Shown here in pieces: positions 1 to 10,564 of a stretch of DNA of 64,000 nucleotides (positions are counted from its first letter, which is position 1; each line of letters opens with the position of its first letter). The stretch lies in NCBI GenBank assembly GCA_026874595.1, contig CM049317.1, forward strand, positions 72,687,618 to 72,751,617, given 5' to 3'. The translations under genes and the position numbers were made by a program. The notes under the pieces were generated by a model. It had not been told where the DNA came from. It did not search any database and saw nothing but the letters and a program-made list of their open reading frames with translations. This stretch comes from Sipunculus nudus. Its lineage: Eukaryota > Annelida > Sipuncula > Golfingiida > Sipunculidae.

Positions 1-15
1 CCGCTATAAATGTAT

Positions 16-979
16 TAGGGCTGCGCAAAATTAGCGATATATCGATGTATCAGGATACGACGAACAGTATATTTATAATCGCTGAATTTTTTCAAATATC
101 GACATTTTTTATATTTTGTCAAACGTGACTTAAACTGTATATATAGTAGTTAGAATAGGTTTTCTGGTATAGATTTGGACATCATAATGGTCTTCATCAG
201 TGAAAGGTTCAAAGTGAAAGCAGCTCATATTTCGGAAATGTTAAAGTAGGCTAGACAGAACATGCATATAATAAAAGGTCAATCCCAGGAATATTTGCTC
301 GATGGTTAATGTTACAAACATATTTTACACAGGAATAGAAGGATGTGTCGAACACGGTCATAACCAATTTTAATTATTGATATACTTTCTCGCATTTCAC
401 ATTATGATGACTGCAGGGATAACGTGTCACGTGTACAGTCTTTTTTTTTTACCAAGACCGGCAACTTTGTTACATGATACACGGCTTTTATTGAGCACAT
501 CATATATCCCACTCTAAGCGAAAGTACAGTCCAGAATTCTCTTATGGCAAAGTAAATGTAAGGTACAAAGAAACTTTCATTTAATACCTTTCAATGATTA
601 ATAAACATCCTCTCCTTTCATCTTATGATTTTTGCAAGAATATCGTTTCTCCTGTAGAGTATTGTTGATCAAGAACGGCCGCTTTGTCTTATGATACACG
701 ACTGCTGTTGTGCATGCCATATGTCCCCCTGTTCGTAATTAAAGTCCAGAATTCTCTCATGGCAAAGTAAGTTACACATGTAAGGTTCAAAGGAAACTTT
801 CATTTAATAATTGTAAAGATTAATAAACATTCTCTTCTTGTTTAAATGTTCTTTTAAGTACTCTTAACAATGAGTAAGCTTGTAAGTACACACGTAATGT
901 ATATTGATACAATGCAAATATACGCAGGAATATATAACAATATATTGTAATACGACATTACAGGCAACACCCAGCCCAA
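16..979. mobile_element. Probable hAT-like non-autonomous element, copy 1 (decayed)
   Basis: The left end reads TAGGGCTGCGCAAAATTAGC and runs into a GATATATCGATGTATC stretch. The right end read on the minus strand is TTGGGCTGGGTGTTGCC. Both resemble the ends of the better-preserved element at 49174-50087, which start TAGGGCTGTACC and TAGGGCTGGGTATCGG. TAGGGCTG-type ends with subterminal ATCGAT motifs are typical of non-autonomous hAT elements in animals (family knowledge). I see no transposase frame. An 8-bp target-site duplication is not recognisable (AAATGTAT on the left, CTTATTAT on the right), so the right boundary is less secure than the left. The element carries the 215-bp tandem duplication listed separately. 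Confidence 0.4.
395..838. repeat. Two-copy tandem duplication, period about 215 bp
   Basis: The segment containing GTCCAGAATTCTCTTATGGC near 529-548 recurs at 744-763 as GTCCAGAATTCTCTCATGGC, an offset of 215 bp. The flanking matches extend on both sides: a TTATGATACACGACT-like block upstream, and AAACTTTCATTTAATA followed by GATTAATAAACAT downstream. The copies differ by scattered substitutions and small indels, so the duplication is old. No coding function is visible. Confidence 0.75.
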
Positions 980-2343
980 CTTATTATTTGTGTGTGGATG
1001 GCATTGTTATTCTTATAAATATATCAACACTTAATGAAGAAAAATGGGGGAAGAAAGGTCATTTATAGTGGAAATTCAAGTCTCTTATCAACCGAGAGAA
1101 GGCACTGCGCAAAGCTTCTGTCTGAGACATTGAGTCTCCTGAAGGTCTAAAAAATCACATTCTCTTAGAACTAGAAAAAAAAGGCAATCGAACTTCAAAT
1201 ACTTAACTTTCTTATCTCTTTACTCCGCTCATGACTAAAGTAGTTTCAAATCATAAGGTTTTCTCTTAATAAAACGGGGAGCGTTTTTCCCAAAGAAAGG
1301 ATATTTTCTGTCATTCGTTGGATGCCAGTTTTATAATAACATGCACAAGTGAACAAAGGATAATCTGATGAGGTATATGAGGGATGATGTCAATTTTTTT
1401 TTTGTCTGTGGATTAAATAAGGCAAAGAAAGACCCGAGACCCTATCTTATAAAAGCATAACAGGGTTTAAAAGGCATAACCAGACTGAGGCCTTGAGGCG
1501 CAAGGACGCAAGGATCTGTGATGCATACAGGTACTGTGACTTTTCTGTTAATATCGGAGAAAATGTGTCTTGTGTGGATGTGGTGAAATAAAATCGACGA
1601 TTCTGGTTGTTAGATTTCATTTCATGGAACTTTGTAAGGTCAGCAGCATAGTTTGTTTGCTTTGTTGGGGTACTAATTAAACTGGATTTTAAATCAGTGT
1701 ATGTTCCATCTTAATTTTACTGTGTTTTATTAGGAATTGATGTTATGTTCATGTAAGGCATAAGTGGATGAGAAAATAAAATATTTATCAGTTGAAGTCA
1801 TACTAAAAATATCCCAAAATATATGGCCAAAGAAGAGGGTGTATCAATTCACCGGCAGGTTTGTGAAAGGTCATGACTCATATTTTAATATTACATTATT
1901 ATACATACTTATCATGCAACGTTATATACCTACGACAAATCAACTGCCAAGAATCGATTGACATCTAAATGGCCCTTCTATTTACGAATTGCTGCATACA
2001 AAGCCACATGTGCGCTGGTATATATTGTGATATAACATCGTCCTGAGTCTTGCGGTAAATGTGAGACTAATCACATTAAGTAGTATATTTTAATCATGTT
2101 AAGTGACCCTTTGTTAAAGCAATAACTGTGTATTGCTACTATTCAATGACCTGTAGTGGAGCCTTCGTATGTTAATAGCCTGTGATCTTCAAAGCACATT
2201 CTTGGATGAAAGAATATTCAGTGAACTTGATGACCTTGCATTTCGGAAAGGCAGATGCTGCATTACCTATAGTCCAGGACTAATGTGTTATCTTGCTATA
2301 AGGTAAGAAAAACATGTGATTCATTGGAATTTTTTTTTATTAT
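980..2343. other. Spacer without recognisable genes
   Basis: AT-rich sequence with short poly(T) and poly(A) tracts. A 65-codon open frame at 1764-1961 has a GTG rather than ATG start and resembles no family I know. No repeat of other parts of the window was seen. Confidence 0.5.
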
Positions 2344-2345
2344 AC

Positions 2346-2402
2346 AGAACCAGTCATGGCTGCTGAACAGGTAAGCGCGGAGGTCAGGGTTCAAACCTGA
2401 CT
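2346..2402 (+). repeat. tRNA-like (SINE head) remnant
   Basis: The block contains GGGTTCAAACCTG at 2388-2400, a good match to the Pol III B box (GGTTCGANTCC). It is preceded by TGGCTGCTGAACAGGTAAGC, an A-box-like region at about the right spacing. No cloverleaf with a paired acceptor stem can be drawn, so this is not called a functional tRNA. The GC-rich segment to about 2640 may be its SINE body, but it does not match the SINE family at 12.7, 19.9 and 22.4 kb. Confidence 0.35.
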
Positions 2403-2410
2403 TTGGCACG

Positions 2411-2864
2411 TGTCTTGCTATGCCGGACTATCATCCAGAGTCTTAAAATAATCAGGAAAATATCGAGGAGATGGTATCGGACAGGCCTAGCCTTATCGGG
2501 GTCGCGGGCGGGTACGCCATTTTGGAACCCGAGAAGATTGTCTGTGCGACTTAAAGCTGCAATCTCTCCGGGAATATACGATGGCTATCCACTGTGTTAA
2601 ACCAGCGGCTGTCTGGGATAGCGTGGGGCTCATCGAATCAATGCACTAGACTTGCCTGCAGAATTAACTTCTGTTGTATAAGATAGCAGAGAAAGTTGCC
2701 ATAAAGCAAGCCATTCCTCTGCTTTGTTTCTATAATGTATGTGATTTCTGGCTTACTCCGCGTACCCATTGATCAACTGGTAATTTAAGTATGTCGAGAG
2801 GAATTCTTAAAATGCCTCTCTGACGGATGTGTGAGCTTGCTCAACTACAAGCAAATGTTGGCAA
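2411..2864. other. Spacer, GC-richer first half
   Basis: The first 200 bases are richer in CG dinucleotides than the surroundings and could be the body of the tRNA-like element just upstream. The rest is ordinary AT-rich sequence. No gene was recognised. Confidence 0.4.
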
Positions 2865-3160
2865 AGCGAAAAACCATGTGACCTAAGGTTGCTGGTTGGA
2901 TATTTGCAGGTCACTAGTTACAAACCTCCTTTGTAACACCCCTGTGCGTCTGAATTACCATGAGATGTCCTTTTTGTCAATGTCTGGATTATTTTGACGG
3001 CCCCCGCATGTTACAAATGCGTTAATATAGAGGGAACGAGCACCCTGTTTGCATTAATGGGCGGTTTTTCCTGCCTATTTTTCTCTAAAAGATGGAATTG
3101 ATAATGTTTATTTAATAGACATCAAATACCGGAATAGGCCCAATCTTTCGTTCAACTGAG
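2865..3160 (+). repeat. Dispersed repeat family R1, copy 1 (truncated)
   Basis: This is one of three related segments, with 9910-10382 (+) and about 34500-34770 (-). Shared landmarks in order are a GACCTAAGGTTGCTGGTTGG block, a GGTCAC block, AGATGTCCT, GGATTATTTTGACGGC, CCCCCGCATGTTACAAA and a GGCCCAATC block near the 3' end. The copy at 9910-10382 has terminal inverted repeats, which makes the family a non-autonomous DNA transposon. Here the left terminal repeat is not recognisable. There is no coding potential. Confidence 0.6.
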
Positions 3161-6110
3161 AGAATGGTACATGTATACCGGATTTATTGCTGAAAACACA
3201 ACTGTGATACCATCGCAGTTGTTTGATGACCTTTACGATTAGGCTGTGTAATGGTGATATTACTGTGGTCATAAAAACTCTTAAATTGCTAAATATACAC
3301 ATCAAAATACATCCGCTCATGTCTTTGGTAGTAAATGGGTCTTTCTGCCAACATAACAACATTCTTGCCTAAATATTCTCATGTAACATTATCTCCTAAA
3401 GATTCTTGTAAGCTTGCCATAATTTAAACATAAAAAACTATATGAACTTGTTGTGAGCGGACACTGAACGACTGGTTCCCTGCACCAACAGTTCCTAGTT
3501 CCAACAGCGATAAGATCAGAGTGGGGTCTGGGTTTAAATCCCGTTGCAAAGGACTGTGAGACAATTCATACAATACTGGCGACTTCTTCTCTATATAAAC
3601 ACAAGGGCTCTTGGTAAAATTATGGAAATGTGGGACAATTGAGCATTACATTTGTGCTTAAACCTTTTAGAAGTTTGACAAAAAATCAAAATGCATCGAA
3701 AAGGTAATTATCTTATGTTGACACCGCCCAGAAGTCACTTTACGATTTCAAAGGGGTCTCCTGTTTGGAACCTTACACGGCCTTTTCATAAGGGTCAATC
3801 TCAAGACGCTGATGTAGAGCAGCAGAGCGAAGCGGAAATAAGCAGCTTGGAACAAGACAAACACGGGATGAACTAGATCCATGTTCCGTTTACATATTAT
3901 TTATTCTTCAAAGTAGTCCGTACGAGAAGAGTGTAGATATTTTATAACAAGGTCCTCAGGCAGGAGCAAAATATAATCAATATTTTAAGCAACATAACAG
4001 GCAAATAAAATACAGGTTTCAGGATATAATGAAAGATATTCAAATATATGTAAAATAAAATAATAATTGTATCATGAGATAAAAAAAATATACGGTTAAA
4101 TAGGTGAAGATAATCCTTGGTACTAACAAGAACACCGACAAATATTCTAAGGAAATATAAGTTGTATGAATTTGAAGTAAAAAAATGACCCCGGATAGAT
4201 TGAGGTAATGAGAAGGCTATTTTTTGTCAAACAGCTTAAGTTGGAGGCATACTTGATATTGACGGACAGTAGTTCAACAGTGCACTGCAGCCATTAAACG
4301 AGGCAGTTTATAATGTTTCAACATTGTATAACAGTTATTCGGTTTCATATATAGTCTTGTTCAGTGTTGATTGTGTTTCATCATGTTGCATACTGGTGAA
4401 GGAAAGTTCATTCACGCATTTATGGGCTGAAACCGATGAAAAGATGGAAAATTATTGCTCGAAATTTATCAAACTATTTCTTTAATAATTTCTAAGCTAA
4501 ATGTATCTTATAAGGTAGGGATGACGCACAGACTGGGAGGTCATCCAAGTTGGGATTACTATTTTATAAACATTATAAGTCTATATGTTATATATATAGA
4601 GGGGGAGGGCGAATACATTAATCATTCTCACTTGCTTAAAAGTGGGGGGGGGGGGGTTATATACCCCCACTCCCCCTGTACTGACGGCCCTATGGACGTA
4701 AAGCTCTTTATTATTTTTCTCGCGGCGATACAAAATTACAAAAGAGTTGCCCACATGGTGAATCCAAAATCGACGAATTATTGGCTGAATTTATTATATA
4801 TTGTTAGCAATAACAAAGAATGTTTAATGGTTTTGAAGGTTGTCTTTTTCTGGCGCACCATAACTGATTTTCCGGCATTTACAGCTCATATAGTTTTACG
4901 CAGTCTGTTTACTTGTTCTTAGTTTCAATTATTAGATTCCAGCAAAAAGCCAAGCACGTTCTCAAAATTTGTCAAGTTCTTCAGTTTCCGCAGTAAAATG
5001 CGGGTGAATGTCCCCATCCTCTTATTAGGTTTCTGTGTTATTTTAAACAGCAGCTCCAGACGACAAGACGACATACTGTCAGTATTAGCCTTTTTTAAGC
5101 TGGACATATATATAACAAAATGGGCGTCAACTTAACAGGTTATATGTGAGGGGTTTCAGTTAGACGAGCCCAGTCACAGTCTTACCCAAAAGAGCTGACT
5201 GCAGACGTCTGCCGACCCCTGAAAGTGCCGAGACGTGTTTACAAGAACCCTTCATTTACAGTTTTTAATTATTTCCACGGACTCGATAAAATGTGAGAGT
5301 GTTCTGCTAAAAGGAACCCAAATATTTTATATAAATACGTCTGATCTAGTTGAGTGCCCGCCTATGATGAGTTAATAAATCTTACAAATTACTTATCTTT
5401 AGGGTTAATTGCAGCAGCTCATTCCAGGGCACAATATTTAAAGAAGTTAAAATGCCTAAGAAATTATTTCAATTAATTTAATTTGTCGGGTTGAAATTAA
5501 AGGGACTAGACTATACATACATTTTTATAACTGATTTTTATAATGATGGACACTTTTTTTCACCGTGGTTTTAGTTGCAGATGAAGGATCTATTAACAGA
5601 TGAAAGACTTATTTTTTTTTTAAACTGGTCAGCATAAAATTGAGCTAACAGATAAACGCTGTCACCTTTTCTGATGATGATACAGCTATATATTTTAGAT
5701 AAACCTTTGGGATATCCTTTCCAATAAAGCTGCGAAAAGCCAAGGGACGGAATTAAACAAATTAAACCCGGAGGTAGATGCTTTTTATCAGAAAGATTAC
5801 TCCGCCAAAACGAGAGCTTTTACAGTCCCCTGCAGGGAATGTCTGCATCCTGTCTGTTTTTATACCCTTGAAGTGAATACCTGTTGAGAATACACCGCTA
5901 AATTATATCTGATAAATGTGTTAAAACGCCGTCAGCCTTGCCCCAGCAAATAACCGTAATCCGGAACTACCTTTTGCGTCTTCAAACAGCACCAAAAGCA
6001 ATTTGTCACCTTTCTGTTAACATATATACCTTTTTGAGGTTTTTCTTGTTCATTTTGGAACAAAAAGTAGTGGCGAATTTCTGTGGAGTAGATAAAGAAT
6101 AATATAAAAA

Positions 6111-6113
<3 letters not shown>
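3161..6113. other. Long spacer
   Basis: No gene or dispersed repeat was recognised. A weak B-box-like GGGTTTAAATCCC lies at about 3530-3542 and may be a tRNA-derived relic. A run of 13 G lies at 4644-4656, inside a 155-codon open frame (4455-4922) that codes for nothing familiar. Short poly(T) tracts are scattered through the rest. Confidence 0.5.

Positions 6114-6168
<55 letters not shown>
6114..6168. repeat. (TA)n microsatellite, 55 bp
   Basis: A perfect alternating AT run. It appears to be the left fragment of one array also represented at 7409-7471 and 8343-8421, separated by two transposon insertions. Confidence 0.98.
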
Positions 6169-6171
<3 letters not shown>

Positions 6172-7403
6172 TGAAACCTGTCTAAAGCGGACAGTCAAGG
6201 GACTCAATCATTTTGTCTTTAATAATGAGGTGTCCTTATTAGGCAGGTTGACCATGGTTGATAACTGAGTGATTATAAATAAAAACGACGAACAGCTGCA
6301 AGAAACGTGTTTATTGTATTATATCAGGTTTCATGTACGTGTACAACATATTCATGCACACATTATGCATTCAATAGTCATATACAAACTGTGATTATTT
6401 TTACTTATGTCAAGTAGTAATCAATATGAGGAGAAGGGTCTATGAAATCATCCATAAAAAATGTTCATAAATTCTTCTCCAAGTACAATAAGCTCGATAA
6501 TAAGCTTTACAGATAGCATAAGCACCCGCCTGAAGTATGCGTGGTGCCACCTGGCGGCATTGTCTAAACTATCCTGATCAGCTGCCCCAATGAGATAATC
6601 TCAAAAATAATGACGGCGTTGATAATGCGAAGATTGTTATGGCTACGAACCTGGGAACATTCTTTTTTTAAAGGTGAATGTAGCTTTAGCCTTAAATAAA
6701 ATTTTCTTTTGGCTCCCGAGATAAAACGAACCCCGAGGAGCTTGTGCAAGGCGGCACGATACGTGTAACTACAAAGCGAGCACATGGTTGACACTGAGCA
6801 GATCAGTTTGAGATATATTGAGCAAAACTAATTAATTTATATCAAACAGCCTGCTACAACAAAGTTGCTAGTTTACAGTAAGATATTGCGTGGTGAAATC
6901 ATGGACGCACGGGTAATCGGCAGCCGTTTAATCATTTTAATGATCCCGCGGTCGAGCAAATAATATGCAGCTTCGCAACATGTTAATGATCAACCGTGAA
7001 ATAAAGTGACAGGATGTTTACCGCTTCACCCTTGCTGTGTTTATCCTATGAGCACATCACACCGTGATATGAACACCTACACGCATTAAGTAACAACTGG
7101 GGATTGCTCAGTCCTTTATGTTCCAGTCCCGGGAACAACAGTAACAGTGGACTTAGATGTTGTCCGGGGCGAGTGATCAGTGTCCGCCGGATATGGCGTA
7201 TCGTGTATGTATTTGTCAGGTTCATTTACTCTTTGAATGATGGTTTGAGTTGAAATCCGCTGTCCGTTGTCCGCAGTAGTGAGGTGTCCGCCTTATAGAG
7301 GTTCCGCTTATACATAACAAATAGGGAATTTTGAAGGGACTTAACTATATTGTCCGTTATAGCCAGTTGTCCGCCTTATTGAGGTGTCCGTTAGACCAGT
7401 TTT

Positions 7404-7408
<5 letters not shown>
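6169..7408. mobile_element. Pogo/Tigger-like non-autonomous DNA transposon
   Basis: The left end reads CAGTGAAACCTGTCTAAAGC. The right end read on the minus strand is CAATGAAAACTGGTCTAACG. These are imperfect terminal inverted repeats of about 20-25 bp, each followed by GGAC and then further repeats of the words GGTGTCC, TGTCCG and TTATTGAGG at both ends. The element is flanked on both sides by TA, the target used by the Tc1/mariner-pogo superfamily. CAGTGAAACCTC-type ends are known for pogo/Tigger elements. At 1240 bp the interior has no transposase-like frame, so it is non-autonomous. It sits inside a (TA)n array, so the exact TA target pair cannot be chosen. Confidence 0.8.

Positions 7409-7471
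<63 letters not shown>
7409..7471. repeat. (TA)n microsatellite, 63 bp
   Basis: A perfect alternating AT run between the pogo-like element and a solo LTR. It supplies the target sites for both. Confidence 0.98.
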
Positions 7472-7475
<4 letters not shown>

Positions 7476-8338
7476 AAAGGAACCTAATAACAACAGATCC
7501 TGTAGTCGTGACGAGCATAAATTTTGTTAAGGAGATAAACATAAATCAGATTTTGTAACACTAGGCAGCAGGAGAATGAATAAAGAAGTCAGTGTTTTTT
7601 TGTTAACAAATAGTATGATCTATTCTTATAACAACACTAACATTACAATACACTAAATCAATATAATTACACAGTATAACAACAGTTTAACAATATATCA
7701 GTACAATTACACAGTATAATAAATAAAGTGTACAGTACCAGAGTGTCCGGATCCTAGGATTTTCTGGATACCACCACTGTCACAGCTCAACAAGTCCTTT
7801 GAAACATACAATCCAGATGAACTTTTCACGTAAATCTTCTCAGAGAATAATAGTCAATGTAATCCCGAAAACAATTTGTTGTAATCCAAAAGTGAAGTTC
7901 TGGTAGTAATCCCAAAGGCAAACTGAAGACTATATAAAATCCGTTACAAATTTCGAAGATCTATAGGTGCTGCAATTATCGGAAAGGTCCACAAACTGAC
8001 TCACACTCTTCCTTGTCCGCTGGAATATTTCTCTCTCTCCTCCCCGGCTCTAAAGACAGCCCCTTATTTATAAATTCTCATCCCAAAGCCTAGAACTTTC
8101 TATTTCAAGAACAATCCCCCCCCCCCCCCCAAAAAAAAACCCACAAAAAGACACACGCGCCCATAGAATGCGAACAGCCCAGAAAATTCCAGATTAGCAC
8201 AAACGCTTGTCTTTGCACGCCAAGTTAATCAGTACGGATTACACCGAGCGCTGTGTCTCCACACGCCATAGCAACGCCCAGGGCTTTAGCCTAACATGAA
8301 TCAGAATGTCAACAGCGCACAATAAAAGAGACACCTGT

Positions 8339-8342
<4 letters not shown>
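7472..8342 (-). mobile_element. Solo LTR, family L1, copy A
   Basis: On the minus strand the element starts TGTTACAGGTGTCTC at 8342 and ends TTCCTTTAACA at 7472, a TGTTA...TAACA pair typical of retrotransposon LTRs. It aligns along its whole length with 51793-52586 (+). Shared blocks are TCTTTTATTGTGCGCTGTTG in U3, TATAAATAAGG (a TATA box, here at 8062-8072), AATATTCCAGCGGACA, ATTGATTTAGTGTATTGTAA, ACTTCTTTATTCATTC and GCTCGTCACGACTA. The flanking four bases are ATAT on both sides, fitting a 4-bp target duplication, though the (TA)n context makes this weak. No gag-pol lies on either side, so it is a solo LTR left by LTR-LTR recombination. A 15-base poly(C) run at 8116-8130 is specific to this copy. 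Confidence 0.8.

Positions 8343-8421
<79 letters not shown>
8343..8421. repeat. (TA)n microsatellite, 79 bp
   Basis: A perfect alternating AT run flanking the solo LTR. It is the third fragment of the interrupted array. Confidence 0.98.
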
Positions 8422-8423
<2 letters not shown>

Positions 8424-8819
8424 GGGAGGGGGATTTAGCGAAACTTTAATTATTAATGTATTAAATACTGTTTAAAGATTAGATAATTCGGCTACTGAGG
8501 ACAATGGCTTTAACAAAATTGTTATAATTAATCAGATATAGAAGTTTTATAAAAGATCAGTTATAATTGAAACTTTGTCGCGCATTTATGCACAAGAGTA
8601 TTTTTAGTAAGCTGTAATGTCGCTCAGTTACCTGCAGTTTAACAATGAAATGACAGTAAACGTATATGTATAAACTGAATAAAATGGAGTCACACTCTGC
8701 CGCCTCGTAAAGAAAATACAAAATATTAGTCAATCTTATGTCCGAATGGCTATTTATTGTATGATCACTGTATATAGAAACTGTAATCTGATCTAGACTG
8801 TGATTGGTCCCGTAATATT
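8422..8819. other. Spacer
   Basis: AT-rich sequence in which I see no gene, repeat or regulatory motif that can be supported. Confidence 0.5.
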
Positions 8820-9485
8820 GTTGAACCTGTTATTTTCGCGAAACTCAAATTATCGCGAATTTGCAAGTTCATACCTTTTGCGAGTATATATGTAATTTTC
8901 GCGAATTGCTTGTGGTAAATTTTTTCACGCACACAAACAATAAATAAATTGAGATTACAAATATAGCTTTAAAAAGCCACGCTTGGTTAAGGATGATTGC
9001 GCAAGTCAGTTATACATTTAATTGAGCTGACACAGTCGGACGGTCGGTTTGTGGGGTCTCCCCGTACAATAAGTGTTCAAACAATGCCCTCGCAATAACT
9101 ACTCCGTGAAGAAAACTAATTATCGGCTTGTCATAACGATAACACATCGCGTTGATGTTTAAAGTGTCATCATCTCTTCATCCTGTTTTATTCTGATTTA
9201 AACACTTATATGCAGACTGGTAAATATGTTTGTGTGTGTGTGTGTTTTTTTCTCAACAATAAAAATATTTTCAAAGACGTGTATATCACTAAACTAATAT
9301 ACATTAGATTTAATTTGAAGAGGTCCAGATAAACTGAACCACACATTCTTGCACTGGGCATGCTTACTTCCGTGAGTGTAACGTAGTATGCAATGTAATT
9401 TTTGCGAGTATTCAGTTTTCGCATATCAAGGTAACCTCGCGTAATTCACGAAAATTACATGCTCGCAAAATTTTCCGGATTCTAC
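8820..9485. mobile_element. TIR element with TCGCGAA-rich subterminal repeats
   Basis: The left end starts GTTGAACCTG and the right end, read on the minus strand, starts GTAGAATCCGG, which pair imperfectly. Both ends then carry several copies of TTTTCGCGAA-like words: at 8833-8915 on the left, and at 9398-9475 on the right as TTTTTGCGAGT, TTTTCGCAT, TCACGAAAATTACATG and GCTCGCAAAATTTT. Flanking ATT on each side could be a 3-bp target duplication. Elements with clustered CGCGAAAAT words near their ends are common in bivalve genomes as I know them. No transposase frame is present. A (GT)n stretch lies at 9230-9244. Confidence 0.55.
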
Positions 9486-9685
9486 ATTATGACGGTTATA
9501 ACTCGTCATCAGTTGAGATCGTAGCGTTGTACACAAGGCCATAGGTGAAAGGCATTTTTATCACCTTGGTGTACTAGGCTTCCTTATTAATACTGTATAA
9601 CAAAAGTAAAGTTGTTTAGTAGGAAGAACACAGGCAGCATGAGCTTATGGAGTGGATTTATTTTATTTATTTTCTGACGGTAGAT

Positions 9686-9746
9686 TAACCTCCCGAGCAT
9701 TGATCAGGCACCATAACCAATACACCACTGCCCCGCTCATTTTTCG
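9686..9746 (-). repeat. tRNA-like (SINE head) remnant
   Basis: Read on the minus strand the block begins GAGCGGGGCAGTGGTGTATT and continues GGTTATGGTGCC and CGGGAGGTTAATCTACC. This has the order and spacing of a tRNA A box and a degenerate B box. The B box is altered (GGTTAATCTAC against GGTTCGANTCC) and no acceptor stem can be drawn. A relic is more likely than a gene. Confidence 0.35.
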
Positions 9747-9909
9747 ACGGTGTGATACGAGGTGGAATTATAAATCTTGTTCTGGAATTGTATATACGTG
9801 AGGACAGGTTTACCGGTTATGTTTACAGTCAATTTGATTAATCTCAAAGGACATAAACTATTTCCCTGTTAGGGATATATTATTTATGTCTCTTAAGACA
9901 TAAATATAG

Positions 9910-10382
9910 TTAAAGGAGCCCATCAACCTACCTTTTGAAAAAGAATTTATGTTATTTCTGGCTTCCACTGTGTATATATTAATGATCTAAGGGTAATTCT
10001 GGTATTGAAAAATTCTTATAACGCTTCCGAGAAGGATGAATGAAATTGTTTATTTACAAAATGTATGCAAACACAGCTTTGTTGACAAACTAGAAAAAAC
10101 ATCTAACCTAAGGTGGTTGGTCGCATATATGTAGAGGTAGAAAGGTCACCTGTGCAAAACGCTATTTGCAAAGCTCTGGCTTATCTTCCTTTCCGCAAGA
10201 TGTCCCTATTTAAATGGGTTTTGATTATTTTGGCGGGCCCCCACATATTATAAACATGTTAATATAAACAAAACAAGAAGCCTGTGTGCAGTAATATCGA
10301 CGTATTCCGGCCTATTTTTATAAAAGCTCCAAGGGATTACCTTTAGTTTATGAAGGTCAGATAGGTGATTGGGCCCCTTTAA
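9910..10382 (+). mobile_element. Dispersed repeat family R1, copy 2: TIR element, 473 bp
   Basis: The left end is TTAAAGGAGCCCATCAACCT. The right end read on the minus strand is TTAAAGGGGCCCAATCACCT. These are terminal inverted repeats of about 20 bp with three mismatches or indels. Both ends carry TTAA-like sequence at the junction, but a target duplication cannot be fixed. The interior holds the family landmarks AACCTAAGGTGGTTGGTCG, AAAGGTCACCTGTGC, TTTTGATTATTTTGGCGG, GCCCCCACATATTATAAAC and ATAAAAGCTCC. It has no open frame of note and must be non-autonomous. Related copies lie at 2865-3160 and, inverted, at about 34500-34770. Confidence 0.65.
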
Positions 10383-10564
10383 AACTTCTCTTCACCCAGA
10401 TAACAAATCCTGTGCGAAAGCTGATATGATGTTTCCTTGAACTTCGAAGCACCCATAAGACTGGTTGATCATATAACCATCATTCTAGAAAGAACGTGAC
10501 TCTATCATAATTTCCCTCCAAATATTTGAAAAGAATCATTTCTAATACAAAATGTAACCATCGT

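Noticed and set aside
4455-4922. 155-codon frame
   Set aside because: It crosses a 13-G run, has no recognisable domain, and is of a length plausible by chance in a window this size.
5932-6207. Minus-strand frame with an (IY)n stretch; a similar frame at 27135-27335
   Set aside because: Both are translations of (TA)n microsatellites with short unrelated tails.
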